64,000 bases of DNA, from contig UQHT01000006.1 of NCBI GenBank assembly GCA_900540875.1, positions 46,879-110,878 on the forward strand, written 5' to 3'. A model generated the notes under the pieces. The model was given only the letters and a program-made list of their open reading frames with translations. It did not search any database and was not told where the DNA came from. Positions 1 to 7,808 of this stretch are shown in pieces. Each line of letters begins with the position of its first letter. The first letter of the stretch is position 1. Source of the stretch: an uncultured Collinsella sp. Lineage in GTDB: Bacteria > Actinomycetota > Coriobacteriia > Coriobacteriales > Coriobacteriaceae. Both the position numbers and the translations under genes were made by a program.

Positions 1-2516
1 GTATCGACCGCCTTCTTGGCGTCGGCGACGTCCTGGAAGAACTTCGCGAGGTCGGCGTTCGCATCGTCCACGCCCTGCTGCTTGGCAGCGGTGTCCTCCT
101 TGGCGGAATCCAACTTAGACTGTGCGGTCGTTACGGCTGCGTTGGCGGCATCAAAGGCGACCTGCTTCTGCTGGACGGTCGACTTTGCCGTATCGACTGC
201 CGCGTTGGCGGCATCGAGGTTCGATTTCGCCGCATTCAGCTCGGCCTGGGCAGCCGTGACGCCCTGCTGCTTGGATGCGACATCAGCCTTGGCTGCATCG
301 ACGGCACGCTGGGCATCGGCAACGCCCTGCTTCGCGGCATCGACACCTGCCTGTGCGGAATCCACCGCGACCTGCTTCTGCTGGACGGTTGCGGCGGCGC
401 CGGCGGCTGCCTGCTTCTTGGATGCGAGATCGGCCTTGGCTGCGTCGAGTGCGCTCTTGGCGTTCTTGAGACCGTTGATATAGGAGGTCAGCTTTTGCTC
501 GTACTCGTCGACGGAGATGGGGTTCGTGTTCCAACCGGAGCCGGACCAGCCGGAGATCTCTGCGGTGTAGCACTGCGTCTGAAGCCCGGACATGGTGCCC
601 TTGGTGCAGGTTGCCATTCCCATAACGGCGAGTTCGGGATTGATGATGTTCATGTAATGGCCGACGGTGCCGCTGCTGCCGTTCTCCCAGCGGCAGTTGT
701 TTGCAATCCAATGGTTGATTGCGACGCCGTTCTTTGCATAGAAATCATAGGCATCCTTGCCGACAAGACCGGTGACTCCATAAAGGGCCTCCGTTGCCTT
801 GTCGAAAAAGCCCTTCTCCTGCTCGATCCACTGCCCACTCGGATCGATTCCGTAATTCCATGCCAGGTTTTCGGCAAAATTATATTGACGGGCATGATCG
901 AGCACAGTGTCACTGTAGTTGGCATCCGCAATGGCACCGGCGATGAGCTTGTAGGTGACCTGGAGCTCGGACAGGCCGACCGACTTGCGGTAGTCGTTGA
1001 CGGACTTCATCCACCTGATCGCATTGAGCATGTTATCAAGGGACGTGGCGTCCTTGGAGTTGCCGACTTCGGTCTTTCCGGCATATTTGGCGTTCGGGAT
1101 GATGTTGACTGCGTCATCGGCACCCATGGCACGGAAGAAGCCGATGGCTCCCTGCTTGAGCTGCGCGTCGGCGGAATCGAGTTTCGCCTGTGCCTCGTCG
1201 ACCTTCTGCTGGGCGGCGATCACGGCAGCGTCTGCGGTATCCTTTGCGGCCTTGGCGTTCGCGAGCTCTACGTCGGCGGCTGCCTTGGCGGACTCGGCAT
1301 TCTTGACAGCCTGCTTCGCTGCATCCAGCTTGGCGACGGCGTCGACGTTCGCCTGCTTGGCTGCATCGAGGTCGGCGTTCGCGGCATCGAGTGCGGACTG
1401 GGCGGCGTTCACGCCGGATTCGGCATCGGCCGCGGCCTGCTGCTTTGCGGAGAGGGACGCCTGGGCATCATTCAGCTCGGTCTGTGCCGTTGCTGCAGCG
1501 GACTGCGCCTGCTCGAGCTCGGACTCGCACTGGGACTGTGCCTCTCGTGCGGCGGCGAGGGCTGCCTCTGCGTCCGCGACCTTCTGTTTCGCCGCATCGT
1601 ACTCCGGGCCGCTCGCACCGGCCTCCGCTGCGGCGAGGTCGGCTTTCGCCTTCTCGTAGGCGGCGCTGGCGGCTGCGGCCTTCGCATCCGCCGCGTCCTT
1701 GTTCTGCTTGGCTGCGGCGAGGACGGAATCGGCGGAATCCTTTGTAGACTGGGCCGCAACCAGCTTGGACTGGGCATCGGCAAGCGTCGCGTTGGCGTTG
1801 TCCAGTTCGGCCTGTGCCCTGTCCACGGCAGCCTGGGCGTCGCGCACGGCCTGCTCGGCGGCACTGATTGCCTCCGGGGTGGCGCTTACGGCATCTGCCT
1901 TGGCTTTATCGAGGGCATCCTTGGCATCCTGGGCCGCCTTGAGGGCGGACTGGTACGCTTCGTCCTTCTCGGACGCATCCGCCTTGGCGTCTGCGAGACC
2001 CGCCTTCGCCTGCTCGAGGTCCTTGCCGGCGGCATCGGCGGCGTCCTTGCCCTCCGCGACCTGACGGGCATACTCGTCCATCGCCGCTCGGTCGGCTGCC
2101 GTGCCGGCGCTGACTGCCGAATCGTAGGATGCCTTGGCCTGGTCGCGGGCGGAAGCCGCCTCGTTGTAGGGACCGGCGGCCTCATCGTAGGATGCCTTGG
2201 CGGCGTCCTCCTTCGCCTTCGCCTCGTCGACCGCCTTCTGCAGGTCCGCGATGGTCTGCGCGGCGGATTTCGCGCCGGTACCGGATGCCGCGCCGGCGTG
2301 GGCGGCGATCGGCGACATCACGGCGGGGTGCTGCGGGCCCCCGTCACCGGTCTGGGCGAATGCCGCGAACGGTGAGATGAGGCTCGATCCGGTCATGGCG
2401 GCCATGGTCGCCGCGGTGACGGTCAGACGCGCGATCCCCTTCGGGGCGTGAATCTTTTTGTTTGGCAGTGCGGCGAAGTGATCGCCACCGGCAGCAAAGT
2501 GCTTTCCCTGAGTCAT
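1..2516 (-). CDS. CAP-domain surface protein with Ala-rich coiled coils (partial)
   Basis: Minus-strand frame starting at the ATG at 2516 (AAAAGGAA upstream) and still open at base 1, so the C-terminus lies outside the window; about 838 codons are visible. Residues about 23-53 look like a signal peptide (basic start, hydrophobic Ala/Thr/Met stretch, ending AFAQ). Residues about 60-450 and about 680 onward are Ala/Lys/Asp/Gln-rich heptad-like sequence, probably long coiled coils made of degenerate repeats. Between them, near bases 480-1110, is a non-repetitive domain with FAENLAW, a Trp/Asn-rich stretch and GHYMNIINP, as in CAP/SCP secreted proteins. I infer an exported, probably wall-attached protein; any LPXTG anchor would be off the window. 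Function unknown. The promoter overlaps that of the divergent Xre gene. The long plus-strand readings here come from the low-complexity antisense. Confidence 0.8.
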   Translation of the reverse strand, partial: MTQGKHFAAGGDHFAALPNKKIHAPKGIARLTVTAATMAAMTGSSLISPFAAFAQTGDGGPQHPAVMSPIAAHAGAASGTGAKSAAQTIADLQKAVDEAKAKEDAAKASYDEAAGPYNEAASARDQAKASYDSAVSAGTAADRAAMDEYARQVAEGKDAADAAGKDLEQAKAGLADAKADASEKDEAYQSALKAAQDAKDALDKAKADAVSATPEAISAAEQAVRDAQAAVDRAQAELDNANATLADAQSKLVAAQSTKDSADSVLAAAKQNKDAADAKAAAASAAYEKAKADLAAAEAGASGPEYDAAKQKVADAEAALAAAREAQSQCESELEQAQSAAATAQTELNDAQASLSAKQQAAADAESGVNAAQSALDAANADLDAAKQANVDAVAKLDAAKQAVKNAESAKAAADVELANAKAAKDTADAAVIAAQQKVDEAQAKLDSADAQLKQGAIGFFRAMGADDAVNIIPNAKYAGKTEVGNSKDATSLDNMLNAIRWMKSVNDYRKSVGLSELQVTYKLIAGAIADANYSDTVLDHARQYNFAENLAWNYGIDPSGQWIEQEKGFFDKATEALYGVTGLVGKDAYDFYAKNGVAINHWIANNCRWENGSSGTVGHYMNIINPELAVMGMATCTKGTMSGLQTQCYTAEISGWSGSGWNTNPISVDEYEQKLTSYINGLKNAKSALDAAKADLASKKQAAAGAAATVQQKQVAVDSAQAGVDAAKQGVADAQRAVDAAKADVASKQQGVTAAQAELNAAKSNLDAANAAVDTAKSTVQQKQVAFDAANAAVTTAQSKLDSAKEDTAAKQQGVDDANADLAKFFQDVADAKKAVD

Positions 2517-2597
2517 TGCTATTCCATTCCTTTTCCATGCCATGTCCGACTAGGCATCAGAACTCTTTCCAATAAAGGTAATTATGCGCCTTAACAG

Positions 2598-2638
2598 GGA
2601 TTGTTGTATATAGTCCGTTGGCATAAATACAACAATCC
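2598..2638. promoter_or_regulatory. Symmetric divergent promoter/operator
   Basis: A perfect 12-bp inverted repeat (GGATTGTTGTAT / ATACAACAATCC) with a 17-bp spacer. On the plus strand TTGTTG is 17 bp from TAAATA; on the minus strand TTGTTG is 17 bp from TATATA. Each arm therefore holds one promoter's -35 and the other's -10. The plus-strand start point would fall at about 2636-2639, at the ATG of the Xre gene (leaderless). Probably the autoregulatory operator of that Xre protein, also controlling the CAP protein. Confidence 0.7.
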
Positions 2639-2911
2639 ATGACTCTTTTTGTCATGGATACGAAGACGCTTCAGAAATCATTCGGCATGAGATGCAAAGA
2701 GCTCCGCGCTGGACTCGGGTACAGCCAGGAGCAGTTCGCCAATTTGATTGAGATGGATCGTTCCTACTACGCGAGCATTGAAGTCGGACGAAGAAATGTC
2801 AGTCTTTCAAACCTTTGTAAAATTGCCAATGGATTCAACATGTCAATTGCTGCGCTGATGACTGGTGTCACCGATACAACGGATTGGTCAATCAATCAGC
2901 GAACGCAGTGA
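2639..2911 (+). CDS. Small Xre-family HTH regulator
   Basis: 90 aa, essentially one HTH_3 domain: RCKELR, then GYSQEQFANLIEMDRSYYAS, then IEVGRRNVSLSNLCKIA. The NVSL segment and size resemble controller (C) proteins of restriction-modification systems, but no restriction or methyltransferase gene is in the window. There is no ribosome binding site before either ATG (2639 or 2654). The predicted promoter places the transcript start at 2639, so I chose that leaderless start; 2654 would give 85 aa. It abuts a perfect inverted repeat and diverges from the CAP-domain protein gene, so I infer autoregulation and control of that gene. Confidence 0.75.
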   Translation: MTLFVMDTKTLQKSFGMRCKELRAGLGYSQEQFANLIEMDRSYYASIEVGRRNVSLSNLCKIANGFNMSIAALMTGVTDTTDWSINQRTQ

Positions 2912-2984
2912 GCGAATCAATCGACGGCGTAGCCGGCGGCAAGGACACGGTACGTGGCCGCGCAGCGAGCTTCGCGAGCGAAGA

Positions 2985-3001
2985 GGACGGCATCGCCGTC
3001 C
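2985..3001 (+). terminator. Short hairpin after the Xre gene
   Basis: GGACGGC/GCCGTCC with a 3-nt loop, about 75 bp after the Xre stop, followed by CTATATCTTT. A weak terminator candidate. Confidence 0.35.
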
Positions 3002-3036
3002 CTATATCTTTCTAGTATATTTCTCTATTAATTGGT

Positions 3037-3205
3037 TTCACCAAAATGGGTATAGCGCAAGCTTCTGAACAGGCGTTTTTATCAAAACTCAAAGCAGCCG
3101 AATCATCAAAATGGTGAAATTTTTTACCCAAATTGAGGAAGCGCTTCACCAAAATGGAACCGACTAACGGCTGTTGAAAACTTTTTATCCCCAAAATGGT
3201 GATTT
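3037..3205. repeat. Four copies of a CACCAAAATGGTG palindrome
   Basis: The core CAAAATGG occurs at 3042, 3107, 3150 and 3192, each inside a partial or full version of the palindrome CACCA-AAA-TGGTG. Spacings are 65, 43 and 42 bp. The surrounding 2912-3290 region is AT-rich relative to the rest and has no gene I can support; it also holds GGTAAGT/ACTTACC at 3227-3250. This could be a set of operator sites or the remains of an element. Confidence 0.55.
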
Positions 3206-3291
3206 CCTGTTTTCAGTGGAAAACTCGGTAAGTTAAATTATTTACTTACCAGATTTACAAACAAAAGCAGTTCTTAACCCTAAAACCAGAA

Positions 3292-3322
3292 CAGGTCAGA
3301 AGCAAAATTAACTCCTGACCTG
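3292..3322. terminator. Hairpin 3' of tRNA-Arg
   Basis: Perfect 8-bp stem CAGGTCAG/CTGACCTG with a 15-nt loop, 10 bp past the tRNA end (minus sense). It is followed by CGATTTTTC on the plus side and TTCTGGTTTT on the minus side, so it may terminate the tRNA transcript or act in both directions. Confidence 0.45.
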
Positions 3323-3331
3323 CGATTTTTC

Positions 3332-3407
3332 TGGTGCCCCCGGGCGGATTCGAACCGTCGACACCCGCTTTAGGAGAGCGGTGCTCTATCCCCTGAGCTA
3401 CGGAGGC
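3332..3407 (-). tRNA. tRNA-Arg (anticodon CCT)
   Basis: 76 nt including an encoded CCA. The acceptor arms GCCTCCG/CGGGGGC pair with one G-T; the D-arm is GCTC/GAGC; the anticodon stem CCGCT/AGCGG closes loop CTCCTAA, giving anticodon CCT (reads AGG). The T-arm contains GGTTCGAATCC. No duplicated tRNA 3' end is visible nearby, so there is no sign of an island integrated here. Confidence 0.97.
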
Positions 3408-3488
3408 ATGTTGTATTAGTGTAGCAGATTTACGCCGCTGTAATGCAGCGTATACCCACTCTTCGAAGTTGCGGTGGAACAGCCCTCC

Positions 3489-3695
3489 GGAAAGTGCGTC
3501 CCACTATCCAGGCAAATTCTGGGTCAGACTTTCCCCATGAGACCTCGCTGGGAAACTGTGACCCAGAATTTCGGCTCGAAACGGGACACGGTTTCCCAAA
3601 CGACCCCGTTCCGGAAACTACATCCCGGAATCGACGCTCGAACTGGGATGCACTTTCCCGATCGAGCCACATGGGAGACTGCGCCCCACTTTGAG
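3489..3695. repeat. Array 1 of 46-bp palindromic units, 16-bp spacers
   Basis: Units at 3489-3534, 3551-3596 and 3613-3658, each exactly 46 bp and separated by exactly 16 bp. A degenerate fourth starts near 3674. Each fits GGAAA-N6-CCC-N18-GGG-N6-TTTCC. The variable positions differ between units. It fills the stretch between tRNA-Arg and the DUF956 gene, which holds no credible gene. The same architecture recurs at 30043 and 52167. Confidence 0.9.
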
Positions 3696-3712
3696 GGGGC
3701 GCTCTTTAATGA

Positions 3713-4111
3713 CTACTTGCCTTTGTGGAAAAGGTTTTTGATAACGGAGGGGATGCTCTTGGCGCCCTTGGCCGTCACATCGATAAAGTCGGGCGAACGA
3801 ACGAGCTTGTCCTCGTCAATGTACTTACGCACCGCGCGAAGCGTTTCCTTGTCATTGCGCGTCGAAAACGTAAAGTGGCCATTCTCTTTGGTAAAGATGG
3901 CAAAACGCGTAATCCTCTTGGTGCCGCGCAAAACCTCGGCGGCGATATAGTCGACCTCATCCCACGGGATTTGGATATAATCCTCGGGATTGCGCTCGTT
4001 ATAGTACTCAAACGCCTTATTGCCCACCATCACGTTACCGTGACTGGTAAGCCCCATCAGGCAGGTTGCCGGCGTTGCCAGATCGACCGTGCTGTTCTGA
4101 GATTGCGCCAT
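3713..4111 (-). CDS. DUF956 protein of the mannose PTS operon (ManO-like)
   Basis: 132 aa from the ATG at 4111, chosen because GGAGG lies 9 bases upstream; a GTG at 4162 would extend it through the upstream hairpin and is unlikely. The sequence has the features I associate with DUF956: an N-terminal segment with LTSHGNVMVGNKAFEYYN, then IPWDEVDYIAAEVL and IPSVIKNLF near the end. Members of this family are typically the last gene of mannose-class PTS operons and have been linked to their regulation. Here too it follows manXYZ, separated by a terminator-like hairpin at 4129-4174, so its expression may depend on read-through. Cytosolic; no catalytic motif seen. Confidence 0.85.
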   Translation of the reverse strand: MAQSQNSTVDLATPATCLMGLTSHGNVMVGNKAFEYYNERNPEDYIQIPWDEVDYIAAEVLRGTKRITRFAIFTKENGHFTFSTRNDKETLRAVRKYIDEDKLVRSPDFIDVTAKGAKSIPSVIKNLFHKGK

Positions 4112-4128
4112 ACGCGCCTCGCCCTCCA

Positions 4129-4174
4129 ATAAAAACAATCGGACCGCATCCAGTGTACCCACCGGGTGCGGTCC
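4129..4174 (-). terminator. Terminator/attenuator between manZ and the DUF956 gene
   Basis: Stem GGACCGCA/TGCGGTCC (4141-4148 with 4167-4174), extended by CC/GG pairs. In the minus sense it is followed by GATTGTTTTTATT. It sits inside the apparent operon, so partial termination is likely. Confidence 0.7.
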
Positions 4175-4231
4175 GTTTCAATGGCTCAAAAGCCCTTGCC
4201 TAGCAACTCTCGGTCTTAAGCCGAAGCGTGC

Positions 4232-5152
4232 TTACATGAAGCCGCAGACGCGACCAATGATGCCGACGGCGAAGAGAGCCAGGATGATGACGATCGGGCT
4301 GACCTTCTTCTTGAGGAGCTTGCAGACCAGAAGAGTCAGGCACACGGCGGCAAGGCCGGGGATGAGCTGATCGAGGTTGGCCTGAAGCGTGGTGACCTTC
4401 ACCGGGTCGAGTGCGTTGGCACCGACAGAGCTGTACATCGTCAGTGCCTGCTTGATGCCCTCAGAACCGGCGGGCAGGTTGGCCCAGTCGATATAGGCGC
4501 CAGCGGACTGCGTGACCTTGGAGACGACCGGGGTGAAGGAGATGGACACCCAGCGCTCGACCAGGGCGCCGATGATGAACATACCCAAGATGGAAGCACC
4601 CTCGGTGACCTTGCCCATCAGACCGCCGGAGAGGTCCTTGGCGATGGAGGAGCCGACCTTGTAGCCAAACTCCTGCGTGTACCACAGGAAGGCGTAACGG
4701 ATGATGTTCCACGCGAAGAAGAACAGCAGCGGACCGGCGATGCTGCCGGACAGGGCCAGGGAAGCGCCCAGTGCGCCCAGAATCGGGCGAAGGGTGAACC
4801 AGAAGGCGGGGTCGCCGACGCCGGCGAGCGGGCCCATCATACCGACCTTGACGCCCTGAATGGCGACGTCGTCAATCGGAGCACCGTTGGCGCGCTCCTC
4901 CTCGAGGGCGAGGGTAACGCCAATGACGGGGGCGGAAACATAGGGGTGGGTGTTATAGAACTCCAGGTGGCGCTTAAGAGCGGCAATCTGGTCATCCTTG
5001 CTGGTGTAGAGCTTCTTGATCGCAGGGATCATTGCGAAGCACCAGCCGCCGTTCTGCATACGCTCGTAGTTCCACGAGCCCTGAAGGAACTGATGACGGA
5101 AGCAAACCTTCTTACGGTCAGCCTTGGTGAGCTGAATCTTGTTCTCTGCCAT
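4232..5152 (-). CDS. manZ: PTS mannose-family IID component
   Basis: 306 aa from the ATG at 5152 (GGAGGGGAG upstream); a GTG three codons earlier is less likely. Membrane IID subunit of a mannose-class permease, which with IIC forms the sugar channel. Typical features: FLQGSWNYERMQNGGWCFAM near the N-terminus, the cytosolic helical segment with HPYVSAPVIGVTLALEEERA, GVKVGMMGPLAGVGDP, and hydrophobic helices toward the C-terminus ending VGIIGRVCGFM. It lies 16 bp after manY in the same direction, third in manX-manY-manZ. Confidence 0.95.
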   Translation of the reverse strand: MAENKIQLTKADRKKVCFRHQFLQGSWNYERMQNGGWCFAMIPAIKKLYTSKDDQIAALKRHLEFYNTHPYVSAPVIGVTLALEEERANGAPIDDVAIQGVKVGMMGPLAGVGDPAFWFTLRPILGALGASLALSGSIAGPLLFFFAWNIIRYAFLWYTQEFGYKVGSSIAKDLSGGLMGKVTEGASILGMFIIGALVERWVSISFTPVVSKVTQSAGAYIDWANLPAGSEGIKQALTMYSSVGANALDPVKVTTLQANLDQLIPGLAAVCLTLLVCKLLKKKVSPIVIILALFAVGIIGRVCGFM

Positions 5153-5168
5153 ATGTATCACTCCCCTC

Positions 5169-5987
5169 CTACTCGTAATCGTTCAGAATGTCGCCGAGCG
5201 GGTCACCGGAGCCACCGCCCATGCCGCCACCCTGCTTGGCCAGATCCTTAAGGCCAAGGTAGATGAGGGCAAGGGAGATGCCGATGAGGCCAAGGGCGAT
5301 CAGCGTGAGCTGAGGGATGGCAGCAAGGACAAAGCCGAGGATGAAGAACGGCCAGGTCTCCTTGGTGGCCATCATGTTGATGACCATGGCGTAACCGACG
5401 GAAGCGACCATGCCGCCGCCGACAGCCATGCCGCCGGACAGCCAATCGGGCATAGCGTTAAGCGCGTTGGTAACGGCCTCGGCCGGGATGATGCACAGAA
5501 GTACTGCCGGGATGGCGATACGAACACCCTGCATGAGGATGCCGGCGTACTGCCAACGCTCGATGCCGGCGAAGTCGCCCTTCTCGGCGCAGGCGTCCAT
5601 GGCGTGAACCATAGCGGTAGCCAGGGTACGGCAGATCATGGTCAGGAACAGACCAGCGACCGACAGCGGGACGGCGACGGCGATGGCGGCGGTAACGGCC
5701 TTGGCCGAATCGGTGGCGCCACCGTTGAGGGCGAGCACCATGATGATCGAAGAAGCGACCGAGGCCAGAGCGGCGTCAGGCGCGACGGCGGCGCCGACGT
5801 TAGCCCAGCCAAGGGCCATCATCTGGAGCGAACCGCCCAGGAGGATGCCCTCCTGAAGGTGACCGGTTACGAGACCGATAAGCGTGCATGCCACGAGCGG
5901 CTGATGGAACTGGAACTCATCCAGAATGCCTTCCATACCGGCAAGCAACGCGACAATCGCAACAAGCAGAATAGTGATTGCAGACAT
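5169..5987 (-). CDS. manY: PTS mannose-family IIC component
   Basis: 272 aa, start ATG 5987 with GGAGG 10 bases upstream. Polytopic membrane subunit: hydrophobic helices through the chain, the IIC signature GHLQEGILLGGSLQMMALG, and GYAMVINMMATKE with WPFFILGFVLAA in the C-terminal half. The Gly-rich tail (GGGMGGGSGDPLG) is a low-complexity linker. It carries out sugar translocation with ManZ, with phosphate supplied by ManX. The gene is 18 bp after manX and 16 bp before manZ. Confidence 0.95.
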   Translation of the reverse strand: MSAITILLVAIVALLAGMEGILDEFQFHQPLVACTLIGLVTGHLQEGILLGGSLQMMALGWANVGAAVAPDAALASVASSIIMVLALNGGATDSAKAVTAAIAVAVPLSVAGLFLTMICRTLATAMVHAMDACAEKGDFAGIERWQYAGILMQGVRIAIPAVLLCIIPAEAVTNALNAMPDWLSGGMAVGGGMVASVGYAMVINMMATKETWPFFILGFVLAAIPQLTLIALGLIGISLALIYLGLKDLAKQGGGMGGGSGDPLGDILNDYE

Positions 5988-6005
5988 GTATCGGACCCTC
6001 CTTTA

Positions 6006-6995
6006 CTATGCTTGAGCGGCCAGTTCGGCCTTAGCTTTCTTCAACATGGCGTCGAGATCCTCGGAGGAATCCGAAGGAACCTTGCGGACCTCGAACTTGA
6101 CGCCCTTGGCCTTGAGAGCCTCGATGGTCTTGACATCGTCATCGCCCATAGCGACAGCGTTAGTGACGACGACCTTGCCCTTGGAGTGGGCCATGGAACC
6201 GATGTTGGCTTCCTTGATGTCGACGCCGGCCTCGATGGCCCTGAGCAGATCCTGCGGGTTCTCGAACAGCAGCATCGCCTTGGTGTCGCCAAAGCGCGTG
6301 TCCTTGACGACCTCGGCCATCTTCTTGATAGGCACGACGTTGGCGTGGACTCCCGGAGGGGCAGCCTGCTCGATCATGGTCTTGCGGAGCTCGTCGTGAG
6401 CAACGCCGTCGGAAACCACGATGATGCGGTTGGGGTTGATCTGCTTGGTCCACGTGGTGGCCACCTGACCATGAAGCAGACGGGTGTCGATACGGACGTG
6501 GGCGATCTTGATGTGCCCGTCGCCGATGACCGTTCCCGGAGGGATGGCGCCTGCAGGAGCAGCGGCGGCCGCAGCCGGCTTCTTCTCCTCGGGCTCCAGA
6601 GACTCGGGCTTGACGCGCACGCCGGCCTTAGCCTCAGTCACGAGATGTTTTGCGATCGCATGTGCAGTGTTCTTTGCGTCAAAGCGCTGCGAATATGCCT
6701 CGATGAGCATAGGCAGGTTGACACCGGTGACGATAGCCCAGGAATCGTGGCCCTCGATGAGCCCGCTGATCTGGTTGAACGGCGTGCCGCCCCACAGATC
6801 AACGAGGAAGAGCACCTGCTCCTGGTCCTCGAAGGAAGCGATTGCTTCCTCGACCTTGGCACGGAAGTCGTCGGGGCCCATGCTCGGCTCGAGCGAGACC
6901 ACGGCAACAGACGGCTGATCGCCAAAGACCATCGAGCCCGTCTGCTTGATTCCAGCCGCCAAGTCACCATGGCTAGCAAGAACAATACTTACCAT
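6006..6995 (-). CDS. manX: PTS mannose-family IIAB fusion
   Basis: 329 aa from the ATG at 6995, GGAGG 7 bases upstream; an adjacent GTG gives one more residue. Cytosolic phosphotransfer protein. The N-terminal IIA domain (about 1-125) has the phosphorylatable His9 in VLASHGDLAAG and DLWGGTPFN. An Ala/Pro/Glu/Lys-rich linker (about 130-155) leads to the IIB domain (about 160-329), whose active His175 lies in IDTRLLHGQVATTW. Phosphate moves from HPr to His9 to His175 to the sugar. First gene of the manXYZ operon. The 350-bp upstream region has no recognisable sigma-54 promoter. Confidence 0.96.
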   Translation of the reverse strand: MVSIVLASHGDLAAGIKQTGSMVFGDQPSVAVVSLEPSMGPDDFRAKVEEAIASFEDQEQVLFLVDLWGGTPFNQISGLIEGHDSWAIVTGVNLPMLIEAYSQRFDAKNTAHAIAKHLVTEAKAGVRVKPESLEPEEKKPAAAAAAPAGAIPPGTVIGDGHIKIAHVRIDTRLLHGQVATTWTKQINPNRIIVVSDGVAHDELRKTMIEQAAPPGVHANVVPIKKMAEVVKDTRFGDTKAMLLFENPQDLLRAIEAGVDIKEANIGSMAHSKGKVVVTNAVAMGDDDVKTIEALKAKGVKFEVRKVPSDSSEDLDAMLKKAKAELAAQA

Positions 6996-7000
6996 CACAT

Positions 7001-7315
7001 AACCTCCTTTTTGTCTACGTATTTCCTACACGACATGAACGAAGTATACCTGTTTGGATTGTGGAATTATAGCTGAATCCGCAAAAGGTTAGATTATTTG
7101 TTTAAACGTCTAGGTTTGTTACAAGTTGATTACGTTGCTATTTTTCGACTCATTTCCCACTAAAGCGTCGCTCATCAAGTCATGTATTTTACAGATACAA
7201 GCATGCTGTTCATTGATACCGATTTTAAGCAAGTGCGAATGCGCTTGTACTGCCGCTATTTTGTTTAAACAGATATGACTTGACTATTTTCGTGGCTTAT
7301 GCAATAGCGCAAGTA
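7001..7315 (-). promoter_or_regulatory. man operon upstream region with two TTTGTTTAAAC sites
   Basis: AT-richer non-coding stretch upstream of manX. It holds two identical copies of TTTGTTTAAAC (7097-7107 and 7260-7270) and an imperfect palindrome AAGTGCG-AATGCGCTT near 7230. I see no open reading frame worth calling. The repeated 11-mer may be a regulator site. Confidence 0.4.
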
Positions 7316-7339
7316 GTCTTTGGGGACGTCCCCAAAGAC
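7316..7339. repeat. 24-bp perfect palindrome
   Basis: GTCTTTGGGGAC followed directly by its reverse complement, 6 bp beyond the hypA stop (minus sense). The core GGGGACGTCCCC recalls the GTCCCC repeats at 25274, 52362 and 61324. It may act as a weak two-way terminator. Confidence 0.7.
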
Positions 7340-7345
7340 CAGGGG

Positions 7346-7774
7346 CTAGACGATGTGGAGAGGGTTGGCGGCGTCGACGGCATCGGGGGCGTTGGAGAGG
7401 CCGTCGGGAGCAGCGTCTGTCGGGTCCTCATCGGGGGTCTCGATCTGCTTGATCATGACCTCCTGGCCCTGGAGCAGATAGGTATCGCCGCTACCGCAAT
7501 GGGGGCAGGTCTTGCCGTGCTCGGCTGTCGCGTAGTCGCGGCCGCACGCCTCGCAATGCGTCACAGCCTCGACGGGCTCCACGATAAGCTCCGCACCCTG
7601 CGTGATGGACTTTTTATCTGCCGCCCAGCGCCAAGCGTCGAGCAGCAAGTCGGGAACGACGCCCGAGACCTCGCCCAGCAGCAACGTCACGCTCGAAACG
7701 CGACGCACGCCATGAGCGCGCGCCACATTCTCAACATCGCGAATGATGTGATACACGATTCCGAGCTCGTGCAC
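7346..7774 (-). CDS. hypA: Hydrogenase nickel-insertion protein HypA
   Basis: 142 aa. The N-terminal MHELGIVYHII carries the nickel-binding His2 after the initiator Met. A zinc site is formed by CEACG and CPHCG (about residues 74-96). HypA delivers nickel, with HypB, to the large subunit of [NiFe]-hydrogenase. The C-terminal 30 residues beyond the usual end (PDEDPTDAAPDGL and on) are a Pro/Asp/Ala-rich extension that most HypA proteins, about 115 aa, lack. The gene is downstream of the large flavoprotein gene, 30 kb from hypFCDE; hypB is not in this window. Confidence 0.93.
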   Translation of the reverse strand: MHELGIVYHIIRDVENVARAHGVRRVSSVTLLLGEVSGVVPDLLLDAWRWAADKKSITQGAELIVEPVEAVTHCEACGRDYATAEHGKTCPHCGSGDTYLLQGQEVMIKQIETPDEDPTDAAPDGLSNAPDAVDAANPLHIV

Positions 7775-7808
7775 TTTTGATTCCTTCCGTCGTTCCCGTT
7801 TTGGCTAC

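Noticed and set aside
495..2375. 626-codon open frame on the plus strand opposite the CAP-domain gene
   Set aside because: Antisense of an Ala-rich repeat gene; long open frames arise from the biased codons. No start signal and no domain.
2639..3068. Restriction-modification system linked to the C-protein-like Xre gene
   Set aside because: No methylase or endonuclease reading frame nearby.
3332..3407. tRNA-Arg as attachment site for an island
   Set aside because: No repeat of the tRNA 3' end seen elsewhere in the window.
3489..3695. CRISPR array
   Set aside because: Units are palindromic and not identical, spacers are a constant 16 bp, no cas genes.
6995..7345. Sigma-54 promoter for the mannose PTS
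   Set aside because: No TGGCAC-N5-TTGC match and no LevR-type activator in the window.
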